DNA of 26,902 nucleotides from Bacillota bacterium. GTDB lineage: Bacteria > Bacillota > Dehalobacteriia > UBA4068. A program made the translations under genes and the position numbers. The stretch lies in the NCBI GenBank assembly GCA_009778255.1, contig WRKD01000226.1, forward strand, positions 1 to 26,902, written 5' to 3'. The notes below the pieces were generated by a model that worked only from the letters and a program-made list of their open reading frames with translations, was not told the DNA's origin and made no database searches. Shown piece after piece: positions 16,547-24,149 of this stretch; the stretch's first letter is position 1; every line of letters starts with the position of its first letter.

Positions 16547-17687
16547 ATACGAACATCTTTTGAAGATAAGCTGATTTTAATTTTGCAAAAGCATCGATTT
16601 TAGATTGCACCTCACCAATGTTGCCGTCAAGAGAACGGAAAAACTTCCCGATTGCTTCTTGTTCATTGTGCGAGGGATAGGGCAATTTTAAGATAGAAAA
16701 ATCATTAAAGCTGATACTTCTTCCGTCCCTTATACCATAAGTAACGCTTTCAAGCATCTTAATAAATTTTACGCTCCTTAAAACATCAATCCAAAAATCA
16801 GGGACTTGTTTGTCTTTCTCGATAAAATCTAAAATAGTGTAAGCTGGTGAAGTAATTCCCTCAATGTTTGAATAAGCTAAACCGCCTTGAAATGAGCGCA
16901 GATGAATAACGAATTGCCCCGGTAGCACACGTTTATATGTTGTGGCATTGGTGCTATCAAGTTTTATATCAATGCCGATTTCATTACGCAATATCATTCC
17001 ATGCTCTTGTGAGGCAGATAAAACAGGCAAGCGGCTATGCCCCTTATCCGAAACGGTACAAAAAACTTCATCTGCACCCCTTAGCTCCCACGGCTCTGTA
17101 AAACCCTCAAAGCGTAAGCGCGGCACGACCTCTCCCTCTTGCGGGAACATTTGTTGCAAATACGCCTTTTTCAATTCCCGCAAACCGTACAACTTACGCT
17201 TATAAATGGCGATAGTATTGTCGAGTGTGCGGAAGAACACGCCGATGCGGGCTTGTTCTTCTTTCGTGGGGCTTGATGAATCTATTTTTTTAAGTTTATC
17301 AACAGATAACCCCGGTTGCGCTGAAGATTCTGAAAAACGATTTAACTGGAGCTTTGTTAAAAGTTGTACGAGATAACCGATGTCGGATAATTCATTTTCA
17401 CTGACCACAACAGCGTGTTCTGAAATGTAAACCTTTCCTTTAGCAATATTGATGTTGCCGCACAGCGCACCTTGACGCCCGATTAAAACAAAATCTCCTT
17501 CATGCGTGTAGCTGTCTGTATATCCTCTCAGCCCATTGCCTCCATATACAGGATATTCACCGACCTCATATATATTATCGGCAGTTATTGAATTGCCACT
17601 TCGGAAGTTTCCACAAACATCACCCAATGTACGCTGCTCCCAAGCGTCAGTAAAGCCCTTAAACCTGATTTCCGGTACATTCGTCAT
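16545..17687 (-). CDS. hsdS: Type I restriction-modification specificity subunit HsdS
   Basis: 380 residues with two half-repeats, each a target recognition domain followed by a helical spacer. The first begins VPEIRFKGFTDAWEQRTLGDV, and the first spacer ends KKAYLQQMFPQEGEVVP. The second begins RLRFEGFTEPWELR, and the last spacer ends KLKSAYLQKMFV. Each recognition domain reads half of a bipartite target, and the spacers set the gap and dock HsdM. I place the start at the ATG in TAATG, where A 17687 is shared with the stop of the DUF4276 gene and AAGGAGG lies just before. It is the last gene of the operon. No hsdR follows. Confidence 0.92.
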   Translation of the reverse strand: MTNVPEIRFKGFTDAWEQRTLGDVCGNFRSGNSITADNIYEVGEYPVYGGNGLRGYTDSYTHEGDFVLIGRQGALCGNINIAKGKVYISEHAVVVSENELSDIGYLVQLLTKLQLNRFSESSAQPGLSVDKLKKIDSSSPTKEEQARIGVFFRTLDNTIAIYKRKLYGLRELKKAYLQQMFPQEGEVVPRLRFEGFTEPWELRGADEVFCTVSDKGHSRLPVLSASQEHGMILRNEIGIDIKLDSTNATTYKRVLPGQFVIHLRSFQGGLAYSNIEGITSPAYTILDFIEKDKQVPDFWIDVLRSVKFIKMLESVTYGIRDGRSISFNDFSILKLPYPSHNEQEAIGKFFRSLDGNIGEVQSKIDAFAKLKSAYLQKMFV

Positions 17688-18355
17688 TATGCGCCCTCCT
17701 TTGCCCAAGCGGTTAGTTTAGCTAACCAGTTCGCAAAATGGCAGCACTCGGCGGCTATTTTATCAAGCCCGATTTGCTCCGCAACGTCTATTCCGTCTGT
17801 GGGTTTTGAATAATCGGGAATAACCCTCTTGATATGTTTTGATGGTGCGGTTTCGGGTAATTCGTTAATGTGTTCAGGCGTTGCAACAGCTGTTCTAACT
17901 CTACGCAAAAACGCAACAGCTTCTTGATCGGCTATGTTTTCAAATGCAGAAACATCAGAAAATAAAAGCCCCTCAAACTCATGCAGAACAAGGCTGAACA
18001 CCATATTTCCGAGGCGGTTGCCGATTTCGTCTGTGATTGCTTTTTCGATATGCTCCGCTTTGTCATAAGCATCGGTCGGGATATTTTTTAATTCGAGAGC
18101 GTCGTATGGGAAAGCATATAAATCAAACATCGTTGTAACGAGTTCGTTAGGGTGTTCGCCGCACAGCCGTTGAAGCTCTTTCTTTACTTTTGCAAAACTG
18201 GTTACGCCGCCTTTGTATTTTTTAATCGGCGTTCTCTTTGTGGTACATACAATAGGCTGGGCATAAACGCCAACGTTTTGAGGATAAGGCTTGAGGAGAG
18301 CGTTGACAAATTCTTCTTCGGTTTGACCTTCGCACAGGATATACAAACGCTTCAT
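17687..18355 (-). CDS. DUF4276 (TOPRIM-like) protein, putative nuclease partner of the ATPase
   Basis: 222 residues. The start MKRLYILCEGQTEEEFVNALL shows the TOPRIM-type acidic motif (EGQTE), followed by TTMFDLYAFP and the family mark LVLHEFEGLLFSD (about residues 125-137). DUF4276 proteins are usually paired with an AAA_21-type ATPase. By analogy with RloB and with the DUF4435 protein of PARIS, they are likely metal-dependent nucleases freed or triggered by the ATPase. The ATG overlaps the ATPase stop (ATGA), with GGGGGGAGGG before it, and its own stop overlaps hsdS by one base. It is intact, while its ATPase is broken; whether it then stays silent, or becomes unregulated, is unknown. Confidence 0.8.
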   Translation of the reverse strand: MKRLYILCEGQTEEEFVNALLKPYPQNVGVYAQPIVCTTKRTPIKKYKGGVTSFAKVKKELQRLCGEHPNELVTTMFDLYAFPYDALELKNIPTDAYDKAEHIEKAITDEIGNRLGNMVFSLVLHEFEGLLFSDVSAFENIADQEAVAFLRRVRTAVATPEHINELPETAPSKHIKRVIPDYSKPTDGIDVAEQIGLDKIAAECCHFANWLAKLTAWAKEGA

Positions 18356-18990
18356 CGTGCGACCCTCCCCCCGAAGAGATTTTTGTTCCAAAGCTCACCA
18401 AGCGAATAGTCATCTTCCAACCAAGCCGTCAGTTTTTCTGCATCAAGGCGCTTGAACTCTGAACCATTAGAGGTTCTGTCAACAACTATTACATCGTCCG
18501 CTTCAAAGTGGTCAAGAAGCTCTGCGGATTGTGTTGCCAATATGACTTGCTTTCTTATTGCTACCTTTTTCACCAACTCCGCAAAAATAGTCATGGCGTA
18601 AGGGTGTAGTCCGAGTTCCGGCTGATCAATCACGATTATAGAGGGTTGCAATTCTTCCGGCTGTAAAAGCAATGTCGCAAGGCAAATAAAACGCAATGTC
18701 CCATCAGACAACTGCGAAGGAATGAGTACGCCGTCATAATCCTTTTGCCTCCATCGTAAAATAATTTGCTCATTGTTTTGCTCTTTTGGCTTCAATTCAA
18801 AATCCTTGAAATAAGGCGCAATACGTTGAATCGCTCTGAGGATTTTTTGATATTCTGCGATATGGTTTTCTTGTAATCGGTATAAAAAAGCCGCAAGATT
18901 GGAAGCATCATGCAATAATGTTTCACAATCAGCAACATTATTTTCAGCCTTGATACATGACGATGGGCTTGTATTGTGGAATTGGAACAC
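18352..18990 (-). CDS. C-terminal half of the split ATPase (signature and Walker B)
   Basis: 212 residues if translation restarts at GTG 18990, two codons after the amber stop. It holds LSDGTLRFICLATLLLQP, IIVIDQPELGLHP and ILATQSAELLDHF. No ribosome binding site is seen before the GTG, so a separate product is doubtful. Confidence 0.55.
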   Translation of the reverse strand: MFQFHNTSPSSCIKAENNVADCETLLHDASNLAAFLYRLQENHIAEYQKILRAIQRIAPYFKDFELKPKEQNNEQIILRWRQKDYDGVLIPSQLSDGTLRFICLATLLLQPEELQPSIIVIDQPELGLHPYAMTIFAELVKKVAIRKQVILATQSAELLDHFEADDVIVVDRTSNGSEFKRLDAEKLTAWLEDDYSLGELWNKNLFGGRVAR

Positions 18991-18993
18991 CCG

Positions 18994-19449
18994 CTAATTC
19001 GGAATCATAATATCTTTTGGAGTTACTGCATGGATTCTGGCGTTACGAATGGCGTTTATCGCTTGTGATTCGCTATAACCGCCTTCGCCCAAAACATTTT
19101 TTCCATCAACTGTTACTTGTTCTTCACGGAAATATAGATTGTCTTGTTCAGTCCATTCCAAGTCAAAAGAATATACGAGGGAGCCGTAATCAAATTCAGC
19201 AAAGATACTGTCCGTTGCTTCCTTGCCATTATACAGAAGTGGGTTAATGCCTTTACGCAGAACGTAAAAAGCCAATTCACGGGCAAGTACTCTTCCTAAC
19301 ATTTCAAAAATAGAAATGAAATTAGACTTACCTGCTCCGTTTGCACCAACAAGTATGTTGATGTTTTTCAAGGCTAGTTCACATTCCTTGATAGACTTGA
19401 AACCCTTTATAGCAATACGGTTTAATCGGTCATTTCTTTCTTCGTTCAT
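18994..19449 (-). CDS. N-terminal half of the split ATPase (Walker A)
   Basis: 151 residues ending at the amber codon. It holds the N-terminal strand motif IKGFKSIKECEL and Walker A but no signature motif or Walker B, so alone it should not hydrolyse ATP. AGGAGGT before the ATG shows it is well placed for translation. Confidence 0.7.
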   Translation of the reverse strand: MNEERNDRLNRIAIKGFKSIKECELALKNINILVGANGAGKSNFISIFEMLGRVLARELAFYVLRKGINPLLYNGKEATDSIFAEFDYGSLVYSFDLEWTEQDNLYFREEQVTVDGKNVLGEGGYSESQAINAIRNARIHAVTPKDIMIPN

Positions 19450-21044
19450 TCCTGCACCTCCTGTATAAAAATCCGCTTGGTGGCTTCGATAATATCTCTC
19501 GTTTCGTCAGTTATGGCAAGCTGATCAAGTAAGCTTAAGAATTCGGTTTCGCTTTCCTTAACCTTGCTGTTAAGGCCGGTTATTTCCCGGCTCAACGCTA
19601 CTATGTCGATCTGTTCTTCTTCCTCGAAAGTGTCTACATAACGGGGAATGTTGAGGTTGTAATCATTACTGGCTATTTCCTCATAGCTTGCAAGGTGAGC
19701 ATATTTTGAAATATTCTTGCGAACCTTGTACGCCTCAATGATTTTAGATATATCTTCCGGGCGTAAGTTGTTTTGATTCTTTTGTTTTTCGTAATCGTTG
19801 GATGCGTCTATGAAAAGCACATCGCGTCCGTTATTCTCACGACCTTTTTTCAAAATCAACACGACGGTTGGTATGCTCGTGCCGTAAAATATGTTTGGCG
19901 GCAAACCGATTACGGCGCATATCGCACCCTTAGCAAGCAGGGTTTTTCTGATTGTTCCTTCGGCAGAACCTCTGAACAGTACGCCATGCGGAAGCACTAT
20001 TCCCATTGTTCCTTTTTCATTAAGATGATAAAAGCCGTGAAGTAAAAACGAAAAGTCGGCTTTCGATTTTGGCGCAAGTTTGCCGTAAGGCTCGAAACGC
20101 GCATCACCCATAAATTTGGGGTCTGCACTCCAAACCGCTGAATAAGGAGGATTCATTACAACGGCGTTGAAAAGATACGGCTCGTCAGTCGGCCAGTCCT
20201 CGTCGAGCGTGTCGCCGTTTTGCAAGCGCATTTGCGCTTGCTCTACATTGTGTAGGATAAGGTTCATTCGGGCGAGATTATATGTCGTGGTGTTTAATTC
20301 CTGTCCGTGGTAATGCACCTTACTTGGATTATTGACAAACTGGCGTATATTAAGCATAAGCGAACCCGAACCCATTGCAGGGTCATAAACGTGGAACGGT
20401 GCAATATCTTCTTGCCCGATTACAACGATTTCGGAAATGATTTTGCTCACCGCTTGCGGCGTATAGAATTCGCCCGCCTTTTTGCCCGCGCCTGCGGCAA
20501 ACTGCCCTATAAGGTATTCGTAGGCATCGCCGATTACATCGCCGTCATGTCCGAAAAGGTCTATTTCGTCAAGGGTTTTAATGACTTCCGAAATGGTTAC
20601 GTTGCGCTGTTGGGCGTTCGAGCCTAACTTGGTCGAGGTCAAATCAACGTCATCAAACAAACCCGTGAATTGCACCCCTTGCCGACCAAGATCGATAAAG
20701 GCGTTTTGTAAATCCGATATTTGGAACTCATAATTGCTTGCTTGCTTTTGCAAAGTGTAGAATAAATAGTTAGGCTCAATGAAGTACCCCAACTTCGTGG
20801 ACATTATTTGCCGTACATCATCGGCATCTTCTTTATGCCATTCCGACAAGCCCGCAAGCTGCGTTTCCCTGTCGGGGTATTCCGTAACCTTCCCGTTTTC
20901 TTCTTCATAAACGGCGCGTAACTGTTGGTCGGAAAGATATTTATAGAATATAAGACCAAGCAGAAAGTTATTATACTCACTGACATCCATTTTGCCACTA
21001 AGTATTTCTACGCCTGCCCATAATTTTGTGTTCAGTTCAGCCAT
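19446..21044 (-). CDS. hsdM: Type I restriction-modification methyltransferase subunit HsdM
   Basis: 532 residues. The N-terminal helical HsdM domain (about 1-160) is followed by the N6-adenine methyltransferase domain, with the SAM-binding motif DPAMGSGSLM (221-230) and catalytic NPPY (298-301), and a C-terminal helical tail. HsdM joins HsdS to methylate adenine in both strands of a bipartite site. The ATG lies 2 nt after the xre stop with GGGAG upstream. The gene ends in an ATGA overlap with the ATPase. All key motifs are present, so the methylase should be active. With no hsdR in the window it may act as a solitary methylase or with the ATPase/DUF4276 pair. Confidence 0.95.
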   Translation of the reverse strand: MAELNTKLWAGVEILSGKMDVSEYNNFLLGLIFYKYLSDQQLRAVYEEENGKVTEYPDRETQLAGLSEWHKEDADDVRQIMSTKLGYFIEPNYLFYTLQKQASNYEFQISDLQNAFIDLGRQGVQFTGLFDDVDLTSTKLGSNAQQRNVTISEVIKTLDEIDLFGHDGDVIGDAYEYLIGQFAAGAGKKAGEFYTPQAVSKIISEIVVIGQEDIAPFHVYDPAMGSGSLMLNIRQFVNNPSKVHYHGQELNTTTYNLARMNLILHNVEQAQMRLQNGDTLDEDWPTDEPYLFNAVVMNPPYSAVWSADPKFMGDARFEPYGKLAPKSKADFSFLLHGFYHLNEKGTMGIVLPHGVLFRGSAEGTIRKTLLAKGAICAVIGLPPNIFYGTSIPTVVLILKKGRENNGRDVLFIDASNDYEKQKNQNNLRPEDISKIIEAYKVRKNISKYAHLASYEEIASNDYNLNIPRYVDTFEEEEQIDIVALSREITGLNSKVKESETEFLSLLDQLAITDETRDIIEATKRIFIQEVQE

Positions 21045-21046
21045 GC

Positions 21047-21286
21047 TTAGTTTCTCCCTTCATGTGTTGACATTTCTTTCTCATTTCCAACCATTTCTAC
21101 AATATCGTAAAATTCGCAATCAAGCGCATTACATATCCGGGCAAGCATTTCAATATTTACACTTTCGCCTTTGGACATTTTTGTAAGCGTAGATTGGCTG
21201 ATGTTCGCCACCTTTGATAAGGTCTTTTTATTTAGGTCTTTATCAATCAAGAGTTTCCAAAGTTTTTTATAACTTATTTTTCTCAA
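21047..21286 (-). CDS. Xre-family HTH regulator of the hsd operon
   Basis: 79 residues. A Xre/Cro-type helix-turn-helix (about 16-60: KKTLSKVANISQSTLTKMSKGESVNIEMLARICNALDCEFYDIVE). It is the first gene of the operon, 2 nt before hsdM. The start is TTG with GAGGAAG upstream. Such proteins in defence operons usually repress their own promoter and delay expression until methylation is in place. The inverted repeat over its -35 box (21367-21389) is a natural operator candidate. Confidence 0.88.
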   Translation of the reverse strand: MRKISYKKLWKLLIDKDLNKKTLSKVANISQSTLTKMSKGESVNIEMLARICNALDCEFYDIVEMVGNEKEMSTHEGRN

Positions 21287-21344
21287 ATCAGCTTCCTCTT
21301 TTCATTATCATTCGTTTGTACCAATAGAATTTTTATCCTTGTAA

Positions 21345-21373
21345 AGTATACCACATCAACAATGCAAACGCAA
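21345..21373 (-). promoter_or_regulatory. Promoter of the xre-hsd operon
   Basis: On the minus strand, TTGCGT (21368-21373), a 17-bp spacer and TATACT (21345-21350), about 60 nt before the xre start codon. Confidence 0.7.
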
Positions 21374-21389
21374 TAATTATTCTTGCGTT
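21367..21389. promoter_or_regulatory. Candidate Xre operator
   Basis: Inverted repeat AACGCAA, 9-nt spacer, TTGCGTT. One arm is the -35 box of the hsd promoter, which fits autorepression. Inference from position and symmetry. Confidence 0.55.
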
Positions 21390-21556
21390 CTCGAAATACA
21401 ATGATAGGCCACTAAGATAGGCAATGATAGAGTAAGCCAAGCTCATAGAAAAATAAGAGGGTAGTAATATGCCTATATTTTTCACAATCCATGCAACAAT
21501 TTATTTATATTAGCAAAACGAGCGAAAGCCCTAGTAAAATTAGGACTACTATAACA

Positions 21557-21584
21557 GAAAACTACCTAAAATTAGGTAGTTTTC
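21557..21584 (-). terminator. Terminator of the tRNA-Ser gene
   Basis: A long stem (GAAAACTACCTAA with TTAGGTAGTTTTC) and tiny loop, with T-rich feet, lies about 10 nt after the tRNA 3' end. It can act in both directions and so also shields the tRNA from plus-strand transcription. Confidence 0.8.
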
Positions 21585-21594
21585 GGACAGATTG

Positions 21595-21689
21595 TGGCGG
21601 AGAGCAAGGGATTCGAACCCTCGATACAGGTTTTTGCCCGTATACTCGCTTAGCAGGCGAGCGCCTTCGACCGACTCGGCCAACTCTCC
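21595..21689 (-). tRNA. tRNA-Ser(GCU)
   Basis: 95 nt including an encoded CCA. The acceptor stem GGAGAGT pairs with GCTCTCC, and the discriminator is G. The anticodon loop CTGCTAA gives anticodon GCU (21652-21654) on the stem CTCGC/GCGAG. The long variable arm expected for serine is present (TATACGGGCAAAAACCTGTA), as is the GGTTCGAATCC T-arm. It reads AGC and AGU. Confidence 0.97.
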
Positions 21690-21727
21690 TTTAAATCAAC
21701 ACTATCCTTAACGCTATAACAAGTATA

Positions 21728-21756
21728 ATAATACACTGAAACATGAATAAAGTCAA
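21728..21756 (-). promoter_or_regulatory. Promoter of the tRNA-Ser gene
   Basis: On the minus strand, TTGACT (21751-21756), a 17-bp spacer and TATTAT (21728-21733). Start expected near 21721, about 32 nt before the tRNA 5' end. Confidence 0.75.
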
Positions 21757-21777
21757 TTATTTTGTCTTTATTTATAT

Positions 21778-22143
21778 TTATGTATCCTGTTTTAAGGTTT
21801 TAGTAGAGGTCTTTTCCTCATTTACAGATTCTTGTTCTAAAGTTTCAGATGTGGCATATGCAAGAGGGTTTTGTTTGCGAACAGGTATATTGGCTATCAA
21901 TGCCACACCATCTGCTTCGCGGCTAAAAGTAACCTCCAGCTCTCTATCTTCAATGCCAAAATACTTACTTATTACACTAAGAAGATCTACCCGTAAAGCA
22001 TTCATAGTTTGTTCAGAAATATCTAGCCTGTCGTGAACCAATACCAAACGTAGGCGTTCTTTTGCTATGCTTTTACTAGTATCTGCATCGTCACGGCCAA
22101 AAAATCGGTTGATCAAGGCGTTAAGATTCATAGGCATCACCAT
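21778..22143 (-). CDS. minE: MinE, topological specificity factor of cell division
   Basis: 121 residues; MinE is usually 85-100, and here about 25 extra polar residues follow the family domain. The N-terminal amphipathic anchor (MNLNALINRFFGR) is followed by the MinD-binding helix AKERLRLVLVHDR and the dimer domain up to about residue 90 (ISKYFGIEDRELEVTF). MinE strips MinD from the membrane and drives Min oscillation. It follows minD directly (TAAATG). The start could be the ATG 6 or 12 nt inside, since the GGGGAG is too close to the first ATG. Confidence 0.93.
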   Translation of the reverse strand: MVMPMNLNALINRFFGRDDADTSKSIAKERLRLVLVHDRLDISEQTMNALRVDLLSVISKYFGIEDRELEVTFSREADGVALIANIPVRKQNPLAYATSETLEQESVNEEKTSTKTLKQDT

Positions 22144-22938
22144 TTACTCCCCGCTAAACAATGATCTAATACGACCGATGAAACCGTATTTATGCTCCAT
22201 GGGCATTAAGGGAACTTCTTCGCCAGTTATACGAAGGGAAATATTGCGAAAAGCTTGCCCGGGGCGAGAATCATTGTCCATTACCGTGGGTTCACCACGA
22301 TTTGTCGAGATTATTATTATATCATCTTCCGGCACTATTCCTAATAGTTCTATTGCCAATATTTCAAGTATATCGTCTACACTCATCATATCTCCGGTTT
22401 TAATCATTGCAGAGCGAATACGATTAACAATAAGCTTGGGCTGACGCAAACCAGCCGCTTCTAAAAGGCCTACAATACGATCGGCATCGCGAACAGCAGA
22501 AACTTCCGGCGTAGTGACTACTATGGCTTCGTCCGCACCCGCTATGGCATTCTTAAAACCATGTTCTATACCAGCCGGGCAATCTATAAGAACATAATCG
22601 AATTCTTCTTTAAGCCTGGCACATAGCTCTTTCATTTGCTCTTCAGAAACTGCGGTTTTATCTTTAGTTTGAGCCGCCGGCAGCAAAAACATATTCTCGT
22701 AGCGTTTATCTTTAATTAACGATTGCTTAAGACGGCAATTGCCGCGTACGGCATCCACAAGATCATATACTATGCGATTTTCTAGCCCCAATACTACATC
22801 CAGGTTGCGCAGGCCAATATCTGTATCGACCATAACAACCTTTTTCCCCAACATAGCCAATCCTGTTCCGATATTTGCTGTAATAGTTGTTTTACCTACC
22901 CCGCCTTTTCCGGAAGTAATTACCAAAACTGTTCCCAT
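22144..22938 (-). CDS. minD: MinD, septum-site determining ATPase
   Basis: 264 residues, normal length. Deviant Walker A GKGGVGKT (10-17), DTDIGLRNLD switch region, DCPAGIE, and the C-terminal membrane-targeting amphipathic helix YGFIGRIRSLFSGE. ATP-bound MinD dimerises on the membrane and recruits MinC and MinE. GAGAGGAAG precedes the ATG, 19 nt after minC. Confidence 0.97.
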   Translation of the reverse strand: MGTVLVITSGKGGVGKTTITANIGTGLAMLGKKVVMVDTDIGLRNLDVVLGLENRIVYDLVDAVRGNCRLKQSLIKDKRYENMFLLPAAQTKDKTAVSEEQMKELCARLKEEFDYVLIDCPAGIEHGFKNAIAGADEAIVVTTPEVSAVRDADRIVGLLEAAGLRQPKLIVNRIRSAMIKTGDMMSVDDILEILAIELLGIVPEDDIIIISTNRGEPTVMDNDSRPGQAFRNISLRITGEEVPLMPMEHKYGFIGRIRSLFSGE

Positions 22939-22957
22939 TTAAAGCTTCCTCTCTCCG

Positions 22958-23326
22958 CTAACGCAGCGGCTGATATTCTTCAATAATAACAACATCATTT
23001 TTAATGCGTGCAACCTCGGGCTGTTTAACAAGGGATGTGCCATTGCCATCCGGAGGGCGTGTTATATGAGCCGCTATGCGTAATTGCGTAGGAGCGAGAG
23101 AAAGTGCCGTAACAGTTGCCTTTTCCTCTCCGGTTGCACCGGCGTGCACCATTCCCCGCAAAGAACCCATAACCAGAACATGGCCAGAAGCAACAATTTC
23201 CGCGCCTGGATTAACATCGCCCATAATTACCACATTGCCGTCATAATGAAAATTTTGCCCAGATCTTAAAGTGCGCTGTATCATGACAGTTGGCTTTTTA
23301 CTTAAGCTATCTTCCCAAAACTCCAT
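22958..23326 (-). CDS. minC: MinC lacking its N-terminal FtsZ-binding domain
   Basis: 122 residues from the ATG at 23326, chosen because TTAGGAG lies 7 nt before it; an upstream in-frame ATG at 23353 has no site. Almost the whole protein is the MinC C-terminal beta-helix (TLRSGQNFHYDGNVVIMGDVNPGAEIVASGHVLVMGSLRGMVHAGA, shown here in parts: RSGQ, GDVNPGAEI, GHVLVMGSLRG), which binds MinD and dimerises. Full MinC is about 210-230 residues; the N-terminal domain that inhibits FtsZ is missing, and the 103 bp upstream do not encode it. It may still form MinC-MinD copolymers or recruit a separate FtsZ inhibitor. Inference. Confidence 0.88.
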   Translation of the reverse strand: MEFWEDSLSKKPTVMIQRTLRSGQNFHYDGNVVIMGDVNPGAEIVASGHVLVMGSLRGMVHAGATGEEKATVTALSLAPTQLRIAAHITRPPDGNGTSLVKQPEVARIKNDVVIIEEYQPLR

Positions 23327-23429
23327 TGCACGGCTCCTAACATAATTTATCATAGATTATCTAGTTTTCTACGGTCTTTAGCTCTTTTCCTGCCACAGAC
23401 GAAGATAAGAGTAATATATAGCGCAATAA

Positions 23430-24149
23430 TTATTTCGTTTCATATAGTTTTTTGTTTTTTATCCGGCAAAGTTTCTCTTTGCATTTAGCACACTGTAACG
23501 CACTATTGCTGCCGATCCAAAATCGTTCGGGATAGAGAAAAAATGAAACTTCCCATATTAAAAACAACAACATCGCAGTAAAAAATAAACTATATGAATA
23601 AAAACTCTTGAAGAACAGCAATGGCGTATACATAAAAAAATGATCCCAAGCGAATATACGGCAATCCATGCAACAGCGGCATTTTATAAACCATTTTTGA
23701 AAGGGGCAAAAAAACAGTATACACAGTAAATCTGCCACCAAATAAGCAGATGAAAGCAGTATTAGTTGGGGCGGCCCAATTATACCTAACCTTGTTAATG
23801 GTAGCAGCGGAAGATGACATAACAACCAACATAGCAAAACTATAAGCGCCTGCTTATTGGCTTTTTGCTTAAAGGCAAGCAATTGATCTTCTTCCCATTT
23901 AACGTAAGACGGCAGATAATAAACTGCAAATTGTTTTTTGCCTGCCAATGTGCGGGGGCTTTGCGGAATCAGTCTCTGCAGCATATCTACCATTAGCAGT
24001 AACCATAATATATACAAAGGATCAAACTTACTGCCGGGATTAAACTCTGTTGCGGCAATAAGAATCTGAGGTTGAAATAAATATAGATATAAAACCGACC
24101 CGGCTAGAAATAACCGCAAAGGTAATTGTATAATATACCATTTAAACAT
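23430..24149 (-). CDS. Unrecognised membrane protein with two cysteine clusters
   Basis: 239 residues from ATG 24149, which overlaps the aldolase stop by 8 bp with GAGG upstream. Hydrophobic segments at about 10-32, 43-60, 97-122, 130-150 and 185-205 suggest five or six membrane helices. Two cysteine groups stand out: CRCCMDC followed by RIFAWDHFFM after the fourth helix, and CAKCKEKLC at the C-terminus. They could bind zinc or an iron-sulfur cluster, or form redox pairs. The family is not recognised. It lies between the aldolase gene and minC in the same direction, but nothing ties it to either function. Confidence 0.75.
   Translation of the reverse strand: MFKWYIIQLPLRLFLAGSVLYLYLFQPQILIAATEFNPGSKFDPLYILWLLLMVDMLQRLIPQSPRTLAGKKQFAVYYLPSYVKWEEDQLLAFKQKANKQALIVLLCWLLCHLPLLPLTRLGIIGPPQLILLSSAYLVADLLCILFFCPFQKWFIKCRCCMDCRIFAWDHFFMYTPLLFFKSFYSYSLFFTAMLLFLIWEVSFFLYPERFWIGSNSALQCAKCKEKLCRIKNKKLYETK

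Larger units (their letters stand above)
18352..19449 (-). pseudogene. AAA_21-type ATPase interrupted by one in-frame amber codon
   Basis: Read through, the frame gives 365 residues, full length for this ATPase family: a Walker A (GANGAGKS, 35-42), FHNTS (usually FHDTS), LSDGTLRF signature, Walker B VIDQPELGLHP and the TQSAELL sensor-like end. A TAG at 18994-18996 stops it after residue 151. The frame is otherwise intact, and relatives usually carry Trp just before this point, so a TGG to TAG change is likely. The Walker B has Gln where Glu is usual. The gene starts in an ATGA overlap with hsdM and ends in an ATGA overlap with the DUF4276 gene. It probably senses phage or DNA damage and controls the nuclease partner. 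Reinitiation at GTG 18990 could yield both halves, which is less likely to work. Confidence 0.8.

Noticed and set aside
21491..21694. 67-codon plus-strand frame ending in GEQGIRTLDTGFCPYTRLAG
   Set aside because: It is the antisense of the tRNA-Ser gene; this type of translated tRNA is a known false protein.
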